Source of the DNA: Proteus cibi
GTDB lineage: Bacteria; Pseudomonadota; Gammaproteobacteria; Enterobacterales; Enterobacteriaceae
DNA: 64,000 nucleotides
Reading direction: 5' to 3'
Assembly (NCBI RefSeq): GCF_003144405.1
Contig: NZ_PENW01000011.1
Location: forward strand, 4,820 to 68,819
The translations under genes and the position numbers were made by a program. Position 1 is the stretch's first letter, and every line of letters starts with the position of its first letter. Under the pieces are notes generated by a model. That model was not told where the DNA came from. It made no database searches and saw nothing but the letters and a program-made list of their open reading frames with translations. Below, one piece after another: positions 27,269-38,788 of this stretch.

Positions 27269-28336
27269 ATGACTAATATAAATCAATCATTTAATAGAAT
27301 ACTGGTTATTAAACTCCAACATCATGGAGATATGTTATTAACGACGCCCGTTATAGGCTCATTAAAATCAGCTTATCCTAATGCAACGATTGATGTTTTA
27401 TTATACAAAGAAACATTACCTATGCTTGAGCACAACCCATTAATCAATAATATTTTTTATCTTGATCGTAATTGGAAACATCAAGGTAAATTGACTCGAT
27501 TAAAAAAAGAGTGGGAACTTGGTCGAACATTACAAAAACAGCAGTACGACTTAGTGGTAAACTTAGCCGATCAATGGAAAGCGGCTATTTTTGCTTTACT
27601 TACCAAAGCAAAAACACGTTTAGGCTTTGAATTTGAAAAGCGTAAAGGTAGCCAATTTTGGCAAAAATGCCATAACATCATTGTTTCTACAGCAGATCAT
27701 GGACAACTACACACTGTTGAACAAAACCTAAGTCTTCTTGCTCCACTTAATATTCCTATCATTTCAAATGTTATGATGGCTTATAGCGAAGCAGACAAAC
27801 AGTGGTTAACTGAGACTATTGAAAAATATCATCTCCCTAAAAACTATATCGTTATACAACCAACATCTCGCTGGTTTTTTAAATGCTGGGATGAAGATAA
27901 AATAGCGATTTTAATTACAATGCTTCAGCAAAACCATTATTCCGTTGTTTTAACCTCAGGTCCAGAAGCAAAAGAATTAGAGATGATAGAAACTATTTTG
28001 ACACAATGCCCTAACAAAGAAATGATAACAGTTTTAGCAGGGCAAACATCTTTATCTCAACTAGCTGTATTAATTGATAATGCAGGACTTTTTATTGGTG
28101 TTGATTCTGTTGCAATGCATATGGCAGCCGCATTAAAAACCCCTTTAGTTGCTCTTTTTGGTCCTTCTAAACTTGAACATTGGCATCCTTGGCAAGCGAT
28201 AGGCGAAACAATATGGGCGGGTGATTATGACGATATTCCACACCCAGATCATATAAAAACAGACACCCAACAACGCTATCTTTCCGCTATTCCTGTTGAT
28301 GTAGTTTACAACACAGCTATAAGGCATTTATCTTAA
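27269..28336 (+). CDS. waaQ: LPS heptosyltransferase III (WaaQ)
   Basis: The 355-residue GT9 protein begins RILVIKLQHHGDMLLTTPVIGSLKSAYP, the WaaQ-type start. It has DLVVNLADQWKAAIFALL (about 95-112), QPTSRWFFKCWDEDKIAIL (about 195-213) and GVDSVAMHMAAALKTPLVALFGPSK (about 272-296). The FFKCW motif and VDSVxMH (rather than DTG) are typical of WaaQ, which adds HepIII to HepII. Its stop and the next start share a base (TAATG), so wabG translation is coupled. Confidence 0.9.
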   Translation: MTNINQSFNRILVIKLQHHGDMLLTTPVIGSLKSAYPNATIDVLLYKETLPMLEHNPLINNIFYLDRNWKHQGKLTRLKKEWELGRTLQKQQYDLVVNLADQWKAAIFALLTKAKTRLGFEFEKRKGSQFWQKCHNIIVSTADHGQLHTVEQNLSLLAPLNIPIISNVMMAYSEADKQWLTETIEKYHLPKNYIVIQPTSRWFFKCWDEDKIAILITMLQQNHYSVVLTSGPEAKELEMIETILTQCPNKEMITVLAGQTSLSQLAVLIDNAGLFIGVDSVAMHMAAALKTPLVALFGPSKLEHWHPWQAIGETIWAGDYDDIPHPDHIKTDTQQRYLSAIPVDVVYNTAIRHLS

Positions 28337-29469
28337 TGAATCACCCATTACGACTCGCCATTGTTCGACAAAAATATCGCCCTGATGGTGGTGCTGAGCG
28401 CTTTATTGCCCGCGCATTAGATGCATTATCAAACGATGATCTTGAACTCAATGTGATCACGCGAGAATGGCAAGGTGAAACTAACCCAGACTGGCATATT
28501 CACTTATGTAATCCTCGAAAATTAGGCAGAATTAGCCGGGAATCGGGTTTCGCTAAAGCCGCTAGAGCCTGTTGGCAAGAACATGACTTTGATATTGTTC
28601 AAAGTCATGAACGTATTGCAGGTTGTGATATTTTTCGTGCTGGTGATGGTGTACATCGCCGATGGCTATTACAACGCCAAAGAATATTGCCTCATTGGAA
28701 AGGTCGCTGGCTATTTTATGATAGATACCATCGCTATGTTATGAATGCAGAAAAGCAGATGTATGCTGATCCTGCATTAAAACAAGTTATCTGCAATTCA
28801 CAGATGGTAAAAAATGAAATTATTGAGGATTTTGGTGTCTCTGCCGATAAAATAACTGTCATTTATAATGCAATTGACCATAATGTTTTCGTACCTGCAA
28901 AAAATTCTCAAAAACAGAAATTAAAGACACAATATGATATTCCACAAGATGTGCCTTGTTTTATTTATGTGGGATCAGGTTTTGAACGCAAAGGATTAGC
29001 TGCTGCTATTTCAGCAATAGCGAAGACATCAGCTATATTGTTAGTTGTTGGAAGTGATAAAAATCAGCGAAAATACGAACAAATCGCAACACAATTAGGT
29101 TGTAAACAACGTATTTTCTTTTTAGGTATGCAGAAAAAAACGCTCGATTTTTATCAAATGGCGGATGCATTGCTTCTTCCTACTCTTTACGATCCTTTCC
29201 CTAATGTGATCCTTGAGGCATTATCGTGCGGTTTACCCGTGATCACTTCGACAACTTGTGGTGGTGCGGAATTTATTCAAAATGGTAAAAATGGATTTGT
29301 TTGTGATGCATTAGATATATCAGCATTAACTGATGCAATAGTGCAAATCCCCAAAAATACAGCGTGGACTGAAATGTCACAGGTGGCGAGAGAGACTATC
29401 CTCCCTTATACGCCACAACGATTATCAGGCGAGCTTATTTCACTTTATAAACGGATATTAGCCTTGTGA
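28336..29469 (+). CDS. wabG: Core glycosyltransferase WabG/WaaG type (GT4)
   Basis: The 377-residue GT4 enzyme starts LRLAIVRQKYRPDGGAERF, like WaaG and WabG. It has SHERIAGCDIFRAGDGVHRRWL (about 93-114), VIYNAIDHNVF near 180, and the E-x7-E end PTLYDPFPNVILEALSCGLP (about 285-304). In Proteus and Klebsiella the second outer branch starts with GalA on HepII, put there by WabG, while E. coli WaaG adds Glc. The neighbouring wabH and wabN genes favour WabG. It overlaps wabH by four bases. Confidence 0.85.
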   Translation: MNHPLRLAIVRQKYRPDGGAERFIARALDALSNDDLELNVITREWQGETNPDWHIHLCNPRKLGRISRESGFAKAARACWQEHDFDIVQSHERIAGCDIFRAGDGVHRRWLLQRQRILPHWKGRWLFYDRYHRYVMNAEKQMYADPALKQVICNSQMVKNEIIEDFGVSADKITVIYNAIDHNVFVPAKNSQKQKLKTQYDIPQDVPCFIYVGSGFERKGLAAAISAIAKTSAILLVVGSDKNQRKYEQIATQLGCKQRIFFLGMQKKTLDFYQMADALLLPTLYDPFPNVILEALSCGLPVITSTTCGGAEFIQNGKNGFVCDALDISALTDAIVQIPKNTAWTEMSQVARETILPYTPQRLSGELISLYKRILAL

Positions 29470-30569
29470 GTCAACAACATATACTTTTTATTATTGATGG
29501 ATTACCGGGCGGTGGTGCTGAAAATGTCACGCTCAGGCTAGCTAATGGTTTTCATCAAGCAGGATATCAAGTCACATTGCTATCCTTACATAATAAATTA
29601 GCGTATGAACTACCTGATTTTATTGATTATATTGTTGATCATGATAACTATCGCGGTATTTTCAGGAAATTGACTGAAATATCGCGTAGAGCAAAATCCC
29701 TTGATAATGTACTAATACAACTTTTTGCAAAGAAGGGACATCCTGCGCTTGTTCTTTCTAACTTACATAAAACAGACCGTATTGTTTGCCGTTCCAAACA
29801 ACTAAAAAGCTGTAATGTTTGGTACTGTATTCATGGTATTTACTCTCAATCTTATCTTGGGAATAAATCTGGATTTTCATATTGGTTGAAAAAAACCAAA
29901 ATTCAGCGAGTGTATAAGAATAAAAATCTCGTCTGTGTATCCAATGCGGTTAAAGATGATTTAATCAATGCAATTGGTATTCATGCTCGCCAATTAAACA
30001 CTATCTATAACCCTTTTAATATTGAAGAAATACAACAAAAAGCAACACAACCTAATGTATTTACTCAACAAGATTATATTTTACATGTGGGTCGATTACA
30101 TGAAGTAAAAAGGCAAGATAGATTAATTGAAGCCTTTGCTAAAGCGGATTTACCTTGCAAACTCATTATTTTAGGTGAAGGCACACCCATTGTTAAACAA
30201 CGATTAGAAGCTCAAATTAAACAACTTAACTTAATAGAGAAAGTCACACTTGCAGGTTTTATCCCAAACCCTCTCCCTGCAATTAAAGGCGCTAAAGTGG
30301 TTGCATTAAGCTCTGATAGTGAAGGACTTCCTACGGTATTAATTGAAGCATTAATCTGTGGTGTACCTATCGTCAGTACTCGATGCCCTGGTGGGGTCAG
30401 CGAAATTATGACAGACCAACTTTCTGATTACCTTTCTACAATGGATAGTAGCTCTCTCGCAGAAAAGCTTCGCCTTGCATATTATTCACCACCTCAAATA
30501 TTGCCATCATCCTATGCAAAATTTGAACTAAACCATATTTTAAAGCAGTATATCGCTTTAATTCCTTAA
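29466..30569 (+). CDS. wabH: Core glycosyltransferase WabH type (GT4), GTG start
   Basis: The 367-residue GT4 protein starts at a GTG that overlaps the wabG stop (GTGA). It shows FIIDGLPGGGAENVTLRLANGF near the start, LHVGRLHEVKRQDRLIEAFAKA (about 202-223), and the donor motif SSDSEGLPTVLIEALICGVPIVSTRCPGG (about 280-308). Together with WabG, a WabH-type enzyme adds GlcNAc to GalA, after which WabN deacetylates it. This role is inferred from family resemblance and gene order. Confidence 0.78.
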   Translation: MSQQHILFIIDGLPGGGAENVTLRLANGFHQAGYQVTLLSLHNKLAYELPDFIDYIVDHDNYRGIFRKLTEISRRAKSLDNVLIQLFAKKGHPALVLSNLHKTDRIVCRSKQLKSCNVWYCIHGIYSQSYLGNKSGFSYWLKKTKIQRVYKNKNLVCVSNAVKDDLINAIGIHARQLNTIYNPFNIEEIQQKATQPNVFTQQDYILHVGRLHEVKRQDRLIEAFAKADLPCKLIILGEGTPIVKQRLEAQIKQLNLIEKVTLAGFIPNPLPAIKGAKVVALSSDSEGLPTVLIEALICGVPIVSTRCPGGVSEIMTDQLSDYLSTMDSSSLAEKLRLAYYSPPQILPSSYAKFELNHILKQYIALIP

Positions 30570-30609
30570 TCCGCGCTTACTTGTTTTACACACTTTCTCC
30601 CACACAGTG

Positions 30610-30618
30610 TGATACTAT
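30610..30618 (+). promoter_or_regulatory. Candidate extended -10 promoter of waaA
   Basis: TGATACTAT (TG-n-TACTAT) lies about 33 bases before the waaA start. No good -35 stands 17 bases upstream, which an extended -10 can tolerate. Confidence 0.4.
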
Positions 30619-30650
30619 AAGCGTTCGTCTAGATAAGTGAATTTGATAGC

Positions 30651-31927
30651 ATGTTGTTGCGTTTATATCAGGTACTTCTTTACCTTATTCAACCTCTGAT
30701 TTGGTTACGTCTTTTATTACGTAGCCGTAAAGCACCCGCCTACCGTAAACGGTGGGGAGAACGCTATGGCTTTTGCAAAGGCAAAGTCGTGCCTCAAGGG
30801 ATATTATTGCATTCCGTATCTGTCGGTGAAACACTTGCCGCAGTACCACTTGTTCGCGCCCTACGTCATCACTATCCTGATTTACCCATTACTGTCACTA
30901 CCATGACACCAACAGGCTCAGAACGGGTTCGTTCTGCATTTGGTGATGATGTCTATCATGTCTATCTTCCTTATGATTTACCTTGTTCAGTTAATCGTTT
31001 TCTTAACACGGTTGACCCGAAATTGGTGATCATTATGGAAACCGAGCTCTGGCCTAACCTAATTTCAAAACTGCATCAACGAAAAATTCCGTTGATTATC
31101 GCCAATGCCCGTTTATCTGAGCGCTCTGCCGCTGGTTATCAGAAATTAGGCAGTTTCGTTAAAACGATGCTCCAAAAAATCACCTTAATTGCCGCGCAAA
31201 ATCAGGAAGATGGCGAGCGTTTTATCGAACTGGGTTTAAAACGTTCGCATTTACATGTCACGGGTAGCCTAAAATTTGATATCTCTGTCACCCCAGAATT
31301 AGCCGCCAGAGCTGTTGCTTTACGCCGTCAATGGGCTGCTCATCGCCCAGTTTGGATTGCGACAAGCACTCATGAAGGTGAAGAAACTATTATTTTAGAG
31401 ACACATAAAAAGCTACTGACACAATTTCCTCAACTTTTATTGATCTTAGTGCCCCGCCACCCAGAACGTTTCCCTAAAGCCGAACAATTAACACGTGAAG
31501 CAGGGTTAAAATATACTTTACGCAGCACAGATGCTGTGCCAGATGCACAAACTCAAGTGGTTATTGGTGATACAATGGGCGAGCTGATGTTGCTCTATGG
31601 TATTGCCGATTTAGCCTTTGTTGGCGGCAGTTTAGTAGAGCGTGGTGGTCATAACCCTTTAGAAGCTGCTGCTCACGCTATCCCTGTTATTATGGGACCT
31701 CATACTTTTAATTTTAAAAATATCTGTGCCAAGCTTGATCAAGCTGAAGGATTAATTACGGTTACAGACAGTGAATCGATGGCGACGGCGATTGCCTCAT
31801 TGCTTAATGATGAAGATTATCGCCGTTATTACGGTCGCCATGCCGTGGAAGTGCTTCATGAAAACCAAGGGGCATTACTGCGTTTACTGACTTTACTTTC
31901 ACCTTATCTTCCTCCTCGGAGTCACTA

Positions 31928-31928
<1 letters not shown>
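30651..31928 (+). CDS. waaA: Kdo transferase WaaA (KdtA)
   Basis: The 425-residue enzyme, the same length as in E. coli, attaches Kdo residues to lipid IVA. It has an N-terminal membrane anchor (about 5-22), RWGERYGF, the catalytic-region glutamate in [14 protein letters not shown] (about 53-66), [19 protein letters not shown] (about 127-134), and the CMP-Kdo site [19 protein letters not shown] (about 325-343). Its stop overlaps the waaE start (TAATG). Confidence 0.97.
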
Positions 31929-34003
<2,075 letters not shown>

Positions 34004-34102
34004 AGGTGACTCCATGATTATCAGATAAGAGATACAGCGATAACATCATTTTTATTGTATGATCAGCTTCCCTAAAAGTATAAAGGACGATAGCAGATTA
34101 TT

Positions 34103-35371
34103 ATGATGGTGTTTAAAGACTATAGTAAAAAATCCCTGTGGAATTTATCCATTATTGGGCTTTACATTATATTGATCTACTTACCGGATATCACCCGTTA
34201 TAAAAATATTGTGATGGGATTGATTGGTGCAACAGCACTGTGGTATCTGGTACGTGATTTTAAAACTATCTGTAAAATCTTTAAAAATAATCTGGCTTTC
34301 TCGCTACTGTTTTTATTGCTGACTATTGGTTATTCCATCCTAATCTCAGTTGATCCAAGCATCAGCATTAAAGAGGTGAATAAACCCATTTTAAATGGCT
34401 TACTGCTTTTTGCTGTTACCTTTCCGATTGTATTATATAAAGAAAAACCAACTGATATTGCTAAGATGGTAATGGTGGCTTTTGCGATTGGGTTGCTGGT
34501 AATTATGGCAAAAGAGTTAGTGCAGTATTATTTAGAGTATCAGAAAGGTATTTGGCCTTTTGAGTCTAAAAGTCATAAATTTCACAGAGAAATATCTTAT
34601 GCCTTACTCTTTTTCTATCCTATCATTCTTGTCTTTTTAGTATTAAATAAACATTTTTTTATAAAGCAAAGTTTACTATATTTTGGGGGAGTAGCATATT
34701 TGCTACTTATGCTAGGTACTTTGGCTAGAAGTGCTTGGATATCTCTATTAGTTGTTTCATTCTTAATCTTATTGATCAATCGCCAGTGGCTACTTGCAAC
34801 TATAGGCACTTTTATCAGTATTATCTTACTTTTTGTAATTATACAATTAACGCCGGAAACTCCCTTAGATAAAAGAAATCCATCTAGGCTACAATATAAA
34901 TTAACGCAATTTGATAGTGGTGATCGTTTTATCAATGGCACATACCATTCAGCAATTAATCTTATTCTAGAGAACCCCAATAAAGGTTATGGCTACGGTA
35001 ATCAACTTTACCATAATGTCTATAATGAGCGCGTTAAAGATTATCCAAAATGGAAATTTAAAAAATCCATTGGTCCCCATAACATCTTTTTAGCTTTTTG
35101 GTTTGCAGGTGGTATTTTAGGGCTATTGGGTATTCTCTATCTTTGTTCTTCCATTATTGCGCAAGGTATTCAGCTAATAAGAAAAAATTCAGGGATTATT
35201 CGCCAAGCCGCTTTAGTATTACTGATGTCATTTTTAGGTGTCTATGTGTTGCGGGGATTATTTGAAAATGCCTATATCAATCAAGTGGGTATTTTGGTTG
35301 GATTAATGTTGGCGTTGCGCCACGCTTTACTCAATAATCAATCAGCAACATCGCCAGATAAACAGCCATAG
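34103..35371 (+). CDS. waaL: WaaL, O-antigen ligase
   Basis: The 422-residue membrane protein has about twelve helices and the O-antigen ligase (Wzy_C) region. The arginine in LGTLARSAWISLL (about 209-221) and the histidine in SIGPHNIFLAFWFAGG (about 326-341) match residues known to be essential in WaaL. A large periplasmic loop lies between them (about 255-325). It transfers undecaprenyl-linked O chains to the lipid A core in the periplasm. It is divergent from mutM and ends one base before the converging glycosyltransferase gene. Confidence 0.88.
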   Translation: MMVFKDYSKKSLWNLSIIGLYIILIYLPDITRYKNIVMGLIGATALWYLVRDFKTICKIFKNNLAFSLLFLLLTIGYSILISVDPSISIKEVNKPILNGLLLFAVTFPIVLYKEKPTDIAKMVMVAFAIGLLVIMAKELVQYYLEYQKGIWPFESKSHKFHREISYALLFFYPIILVFLVLNKHFFIKQSLLYFGGVAYLLLMLGTLARSAWISLLVVSFLILLINRQWLLATIGTFISIILLFVIIQLTPETPLDKRNPSRLQYKLTQFDSGDRFINGTYHSAINLILENPNKGYGYGNQLYHNVYNERVKDYPKWKFKKSIGPHNIFLAFWFAGGILGLLGILYLCSSIIAQGIQLIRKNSGIIRQAALVLLMSFLGVYVLRGLFENAYINQVGILVGLMLALRHALLNNQSATSPDKQP

Positions 35372-35372
35372 A

Positions 35373-36539
35373 TCACCGAATTAACGCCTCGATTGCTTTT
35401 AGAATAACTTCAGCCCGTTTATCCCAGTTGTAATAATTTTCAACCAGAGAACGGGCATGAGTGGTTTTTTCTTTAGCTCGTTGCGGGTTTTCTCTTAGCT
35501 GTATTATCTGTTTTGCAAAACTCTGCGCATCGCCACTATCTGCAAAACTTACCGCTTTTTCATCTACAACATCACGAATTGAAGGAAAATCTGAAATTAC
35601 CACAGGTTTTTCCATCGCCATATATTCAAATAACTTAAGTGGTGAAGTGTAACGACTTCCAATACTCGTTAACGTAAGTGGAAGTACACAAATATCATGT
35701 TGACCAATTGCTTCAAAACGTTTTTTGGGATCAATAAATCCCAAGAAATTCACTTTATCTTTTACATCCATTTCTTGAGCTAATAAAGTTAATCCTTCAA
35801 TCTGTTCTGGTGTCCCTCCAGCGATATTAAGCCTTGCATTATCAAGATATTTCATTGCTCGCATCATGGTTGGAATCCCCTTCCATTTATGCAAGCTCCC
35901 TAAATATAACACCTCAGTAACGCTTTTCTCAGAAACTAATGGTTTGACTTGATAGTCAGCCACAGCATGTAAATCAACGCCATCAGGAACCACTGTTATT
36001 GGCGTAGTAACTTGATATTGCGAAACAATATCATCTCTTAGTAATGAAGTAAGAACAAAAATCCCCGTCGCTCGGCTATAAACCAACTTCTCCATCTTTA
36101 ATAGCTTATGGTATTTGGCACGATTCTTTTTTTTCTCAAATGAATGAGACTCTGCAAAAGATTGTGCAAATATTTCATGGCTTTCAAAGAAGAGGGGAGT
36201 TTCTGGATAATTTTCACAGAGATAACACGCTAGTTTTAAATTACGGGTAAACAACGCATCAACGTTATTTTGCTTTACCCAGCGAGTAATCTGTAATGAA
36301 AAAAGTTTTTGTGAATTAAATGGGAAATACCATTTACGGCGAATATCTCTTAAAGAAACTAAATTCGCATTAGTATGAATTGAACGACCTAATATATCAC
36401 TATCTCGATATTGCCCTTTAGGTGTGACTAAAGTGACATGTGCACCCGCTCTGGCAAATGCATCCACGTTTTGTAAAATTTGTAATGAAGCCACACGTAA
36501 GTCAGGCACTGGGTAAGGGTCAAGATAGGCAATTTTCAT
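35373..36539 (-). CDS. Core glycosyltransferase, GT4 family
   Basis: The 388-residue protein has a GT-B fold: KIAYLDPYPVPDLRVASLQILQNV at the start, ESHEIFAQSFAES (about 120-132), VPDGVDLHAV near 186, VLYLGSLHKWKGIPTMMRA (about 210-228) and LTSIGSRYTSPLKLFEYMAMEKPVV (about 292-316). It is the last of three closely packed reverse-strand genes (gaps of 2 and 3 bases), so it is co-transcribed with the next GT4 and GT9 genes. It probably adds an outer-core sugar. Proteus outer-core enzymes WamB and WamD are candidates; the donor is unknown. Confidence 0.75.
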   Translation of the reverse strand: MKIAYLDPYPVPDLRVASLQILQNVDAFARAGAHVTLVTPKGQYRDSDILGRSIHTNANLVSLRDIRRKWYFPFNSQKLFSLQITRWVKQNNVDALFTRNLKLACYLCENYPETPLFFESHEIFAQSFAESHSFEKKKNRAKYHKLLKMEKLVYSRATGIFVLTSLLRDDIVSQYQVTTPITVVPDGVDLHAVADYQVKPLVSEKSVTEVLYLGSLHKWKGIPTMMRAMKYLDNARLNIAGGTPEQIEGLTLLAQEMDVKDKVNFLGFIDPKKRFEAIGQHDICVLPLTLTSIGSRYTSPLKLFEYMAMEKPVVISDFPSIRDVVDEKAVSFADSGDAQSFAKQIIQLRENPQRAKEKTTHARSLVENYYNWDKRAEVILKAIEALIR

Positions 36540-36541
36540 AA

Positions 36542-37645
36542 TTATAACGCCAATGCCTGTAATAAACGTTGCGCCGAATGTTGCCAGGTATAACGCGTCT
36601 CTATACGGATACGTGCACTCTCGCCCATTGCTTTGCCTCTATCAGGTAATTGACGAAGATGATTAATTGCCATCACAATTTCATCTGCATTGCCAGGGGC
36701 GACCAATAACCCCGCAGTACCCTCATTGCCGACAACTTCAGGAATACCTCCGATATGGCTCGCAATAACGGGTTTGGCACACGCCATGGCTTCTGCAATC
36801 GTAATACCGAAGGCTTCATCTCCAGTACTTGGGAAAATGCCTGCATCACTGGCTGCATAAAATTCAGGTAATTGATTATGCTCAACAGGTTGATGAAAAA
36901 TGACTTGTTCAGCAATACCTTTCGCCACCGCTTTACTCTTCAATCGTTCTAGATCATCTCCAGCACCGATAATCAAGAGCTTAATATCTTCACCTTTTAG
37001 TTTTTCAATGGCGTCAATCGCCACACTTAAACCTTTCCAACCGACTAATCGACCTGCAAATGAGAGTAAAAATGTAGACTGACTTATTCCTAGTTGCTCA
37101 CGTAACGAGGTACTCATCGGCTGAAATTTTTCAATATCCACACCATTATAAATTACGCTCGGGAATTGCTTAAAATGGTGTTGGATTTGCCAAGCATTAA
37201 AATGGCTACATGCAACCCATGCTGAGATTTTCTTACCTAATCTACGATCACCTTTAAAAAAGCTGGTGCCGCCACTCATATAACAAAAGCGAGTTGAGGA
37301 TGATTTAGGCATCATAGAAGGCCAAAAAAAGTCAAACGGTTTGGTTAAAATCACCCAATCAAAATGTTGGTTGATAACATCTTTTTTAGCGTGTCGTGCA
37401 AAAGTGTAACGCTCAACAATACGGCGAAAACGTCCACCGAGATCGATAACTTTATCCCGCGGTGTATAAGGGTAAGTGTGTACTTGTATTTGGCGTCCTG
37501 CCAGATTGTGCCGAATATCGCCATTGCCACCATAAAGATGAACTTCATGCCCAGCATCATGCAATTGTTTAGCCAGTTCCCAAACGGCTGTTTGGATCCC
37601 GCCATAAGACATGGTGATTGTGACATCAATTATACCGATCTTCAT
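36542..37645 (-). CDS. Core glycosyltransferase, GT4 family
   Basis: The 367-residue protein starts IGIIDVTITMSYGGIQTAVWELAKQL, with the GT4 glycine loop. It continues with CYMSGGTSFFKGDRRLG (about 121-137), VIYNGVDIEKFQP (about 166-178), SFAGRLVGWKGL and STGDEAFGITIAEAMACAKPVIAS (about 280-303), which holds the E-x7-E pair. It lies between two other core glycosyltransferase genes, and an outer-core role is inferred. I cannot tell the sugar. Confidence 0.75.
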   Translation of the reverse strand: MKIGIIDVTITMSYGGIQTAVWELAKQLHDAGHEVHLYGGNGDIRHNLAGRQIQVHTYPYTPRDKVIDLGGRFRRIVERYTFARHAKKDVINQHFDWVILTKPFDFFWPSMMPKSSSTRFCYMSGGTSFFKGDRRLGKKISAWVACSHFNAWQIQHHFKQFPSVIYNGVDIEKFQPMSTSLREQLGISQSTFLLSFAGRLVGWKGLSVAIDAIEKLKGEDIKLLIIGAGDDLERLKSKAVAKGIAEQVIFHQPVEHNQLPEFYAASDAGIFPSTGDEAFGITIAEAMACAKPVIASHIGGIPEVVGNEGTAGLLVAPGNADEIVMAINHLRQLPDRGKAMGESARIRIETRYTWQHSAQRLLQALAL

Positions 37646-37648
37646 GGA

Positions 37649-38650
37649 TTACTTTTTCACCTTCATTCCATTCATGATTTTACGCACAGCATTCCACACT
37701 TCTTCGACTGATATTTCAGCCATATCGTCTTCACGGCGGGCATTATCCAATGATGTTGGATGTTGGATAACCTGACAACAAGAATGTTGTAGAGGGGCTA
37801 AATAGCATCCAGGATGATAGCTATGATATAGCGCCACCATTGGGATATCTAAAGCACCCGCTAAATGTGTAGGTCCCGTATCAACACCAACATAAAGCGA
37901 TAAATTTGCCATAATTGCCGCATTTTGTCGCATTGAAACACGTCCCGCCAAGGCTAAACAATGCTCTTCACCGATTTTTTTAGCTAAATCAATGGATAAT
38001 TGTTCGCTTTCCTTACTACCTAATAGCAAAAAGTACGTACTCGCGTCATGGGTAATAATCTGTTTTGCTAATTGCAGAAAATTTCCCACAGGCCAATCTC
38101 GATAGGCTTTAGCCGGAAAACTCTGTAATTGAAAACCAATAATATTCTTATTAATTAATGAATTATCTTTTAAAAACTGTTGTGCAAAAGTCGTTTCTTC
38201 CTCATTGATAAAGTAACGTAATTGCCAACAACTCGGATAAATCCCTAATGCATTAATTAATAAGGCACGTTCTTCTTGTGCCACCATTGGCGACTTAGGA
38301 CGCGCAACCCAAGTCACATTGCCTTGCTGCTGAGAAATATCAGCAAAAGCAACGGTATGATGAGATTGGCGACGAGCATAATTCACCAGTTCACTATCAT
38401 TGCCATATACTAACGCTAAATCATAAGGCTTATGGGGTAACCAACCTGTCCAAATCGCCCTTTTTTTAGAAAAAGGTCTAATGCTATCAATATCAGGGTT
38501 ATGCTCAAGAATGCATGCGCTACGTTTATGTGCAAGTACATGAATATGAGCATTGGGCCAATGCTGTTTTAAGGCATGAATAACGGGGGTGATAAGTAAT
38601 GTATCACCAAAACGCGCTACCGCTATAACCAATATATTTTTTGGATCCAT
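37649..38650 (-). CDS. GT9 heptosyltransferase-like, outer core
   Basis: The 333-residue protein has the GT9 start KNILVIAVARFGDTLLITPVIHAL, PYDLALVYGNDSELVNYAR (about 75-93), FQLQSFPAKAYRDWPVGNF (about 173-191) and the donor motif YVGVDTGPTHLAGALDIPMVALYHS (about 253-277). It is the first gene of the three-gene reverse-strand unit. It may be one of the additional Proteus core heptosyltransferases (WamA or WamC). Confidence 0.75.
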   Translation of the reverse strand: MDPKNILVIAVARFGDTLLITPVIHALKQHWPNAHIHVLAHKRSACILEHNPDIDSIRPFSKKRAIWTGWLPHKPYDLALVYGNDSELVNYARRQSHHTVAFADISQQQGNVTWVARPKSPMVAQEERALLINALGIYPSCWQLRYFINEEETTFAQQFLKDNSLINKNIIGFQLQSFPAKAYRDWPVGNFLQLAKQIITHDASTYFLLLGSKESEQLSIDLAKKIGEEHCLALAGRVSMRQNAAIMANLSLYVGVDTGPTHLAGALDIPMVALYHSYHPGCYLAPLQHSCCQVIQHPTSLDNARREDDMAEISVEEVWNAVRKIMNGMKVKK

Positions 38651-38714
38651 ATGCTTTTTATTTGGCTTAAATGATACATTTACTTCTCAGACTATACACT
38701 AAAAAGTATTACAA

Positions 38715-38783
38715 ATATTCATCAATAAGATGAATATACCAAGTTGATAATAGAGATAATCGTTTCACGACTTTATTATCAAC
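38715..38783 (-). repeat. Two tandem perfect hairpins between core genes
   Basis: One stem is 9 bp (38715-38723 with 38729-38737), the other 10 bp (38743-38752 with 38774-38783). Read on the reverse strand they follow the next gene's stop codon, and a TTTTT lies a few bases beyond the second. They may form a tandem terminator isolating the upstream GT4 gene from the three-gene unit. Confidence 0.55.
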
Positions 38784-38788
38784 ATTAA

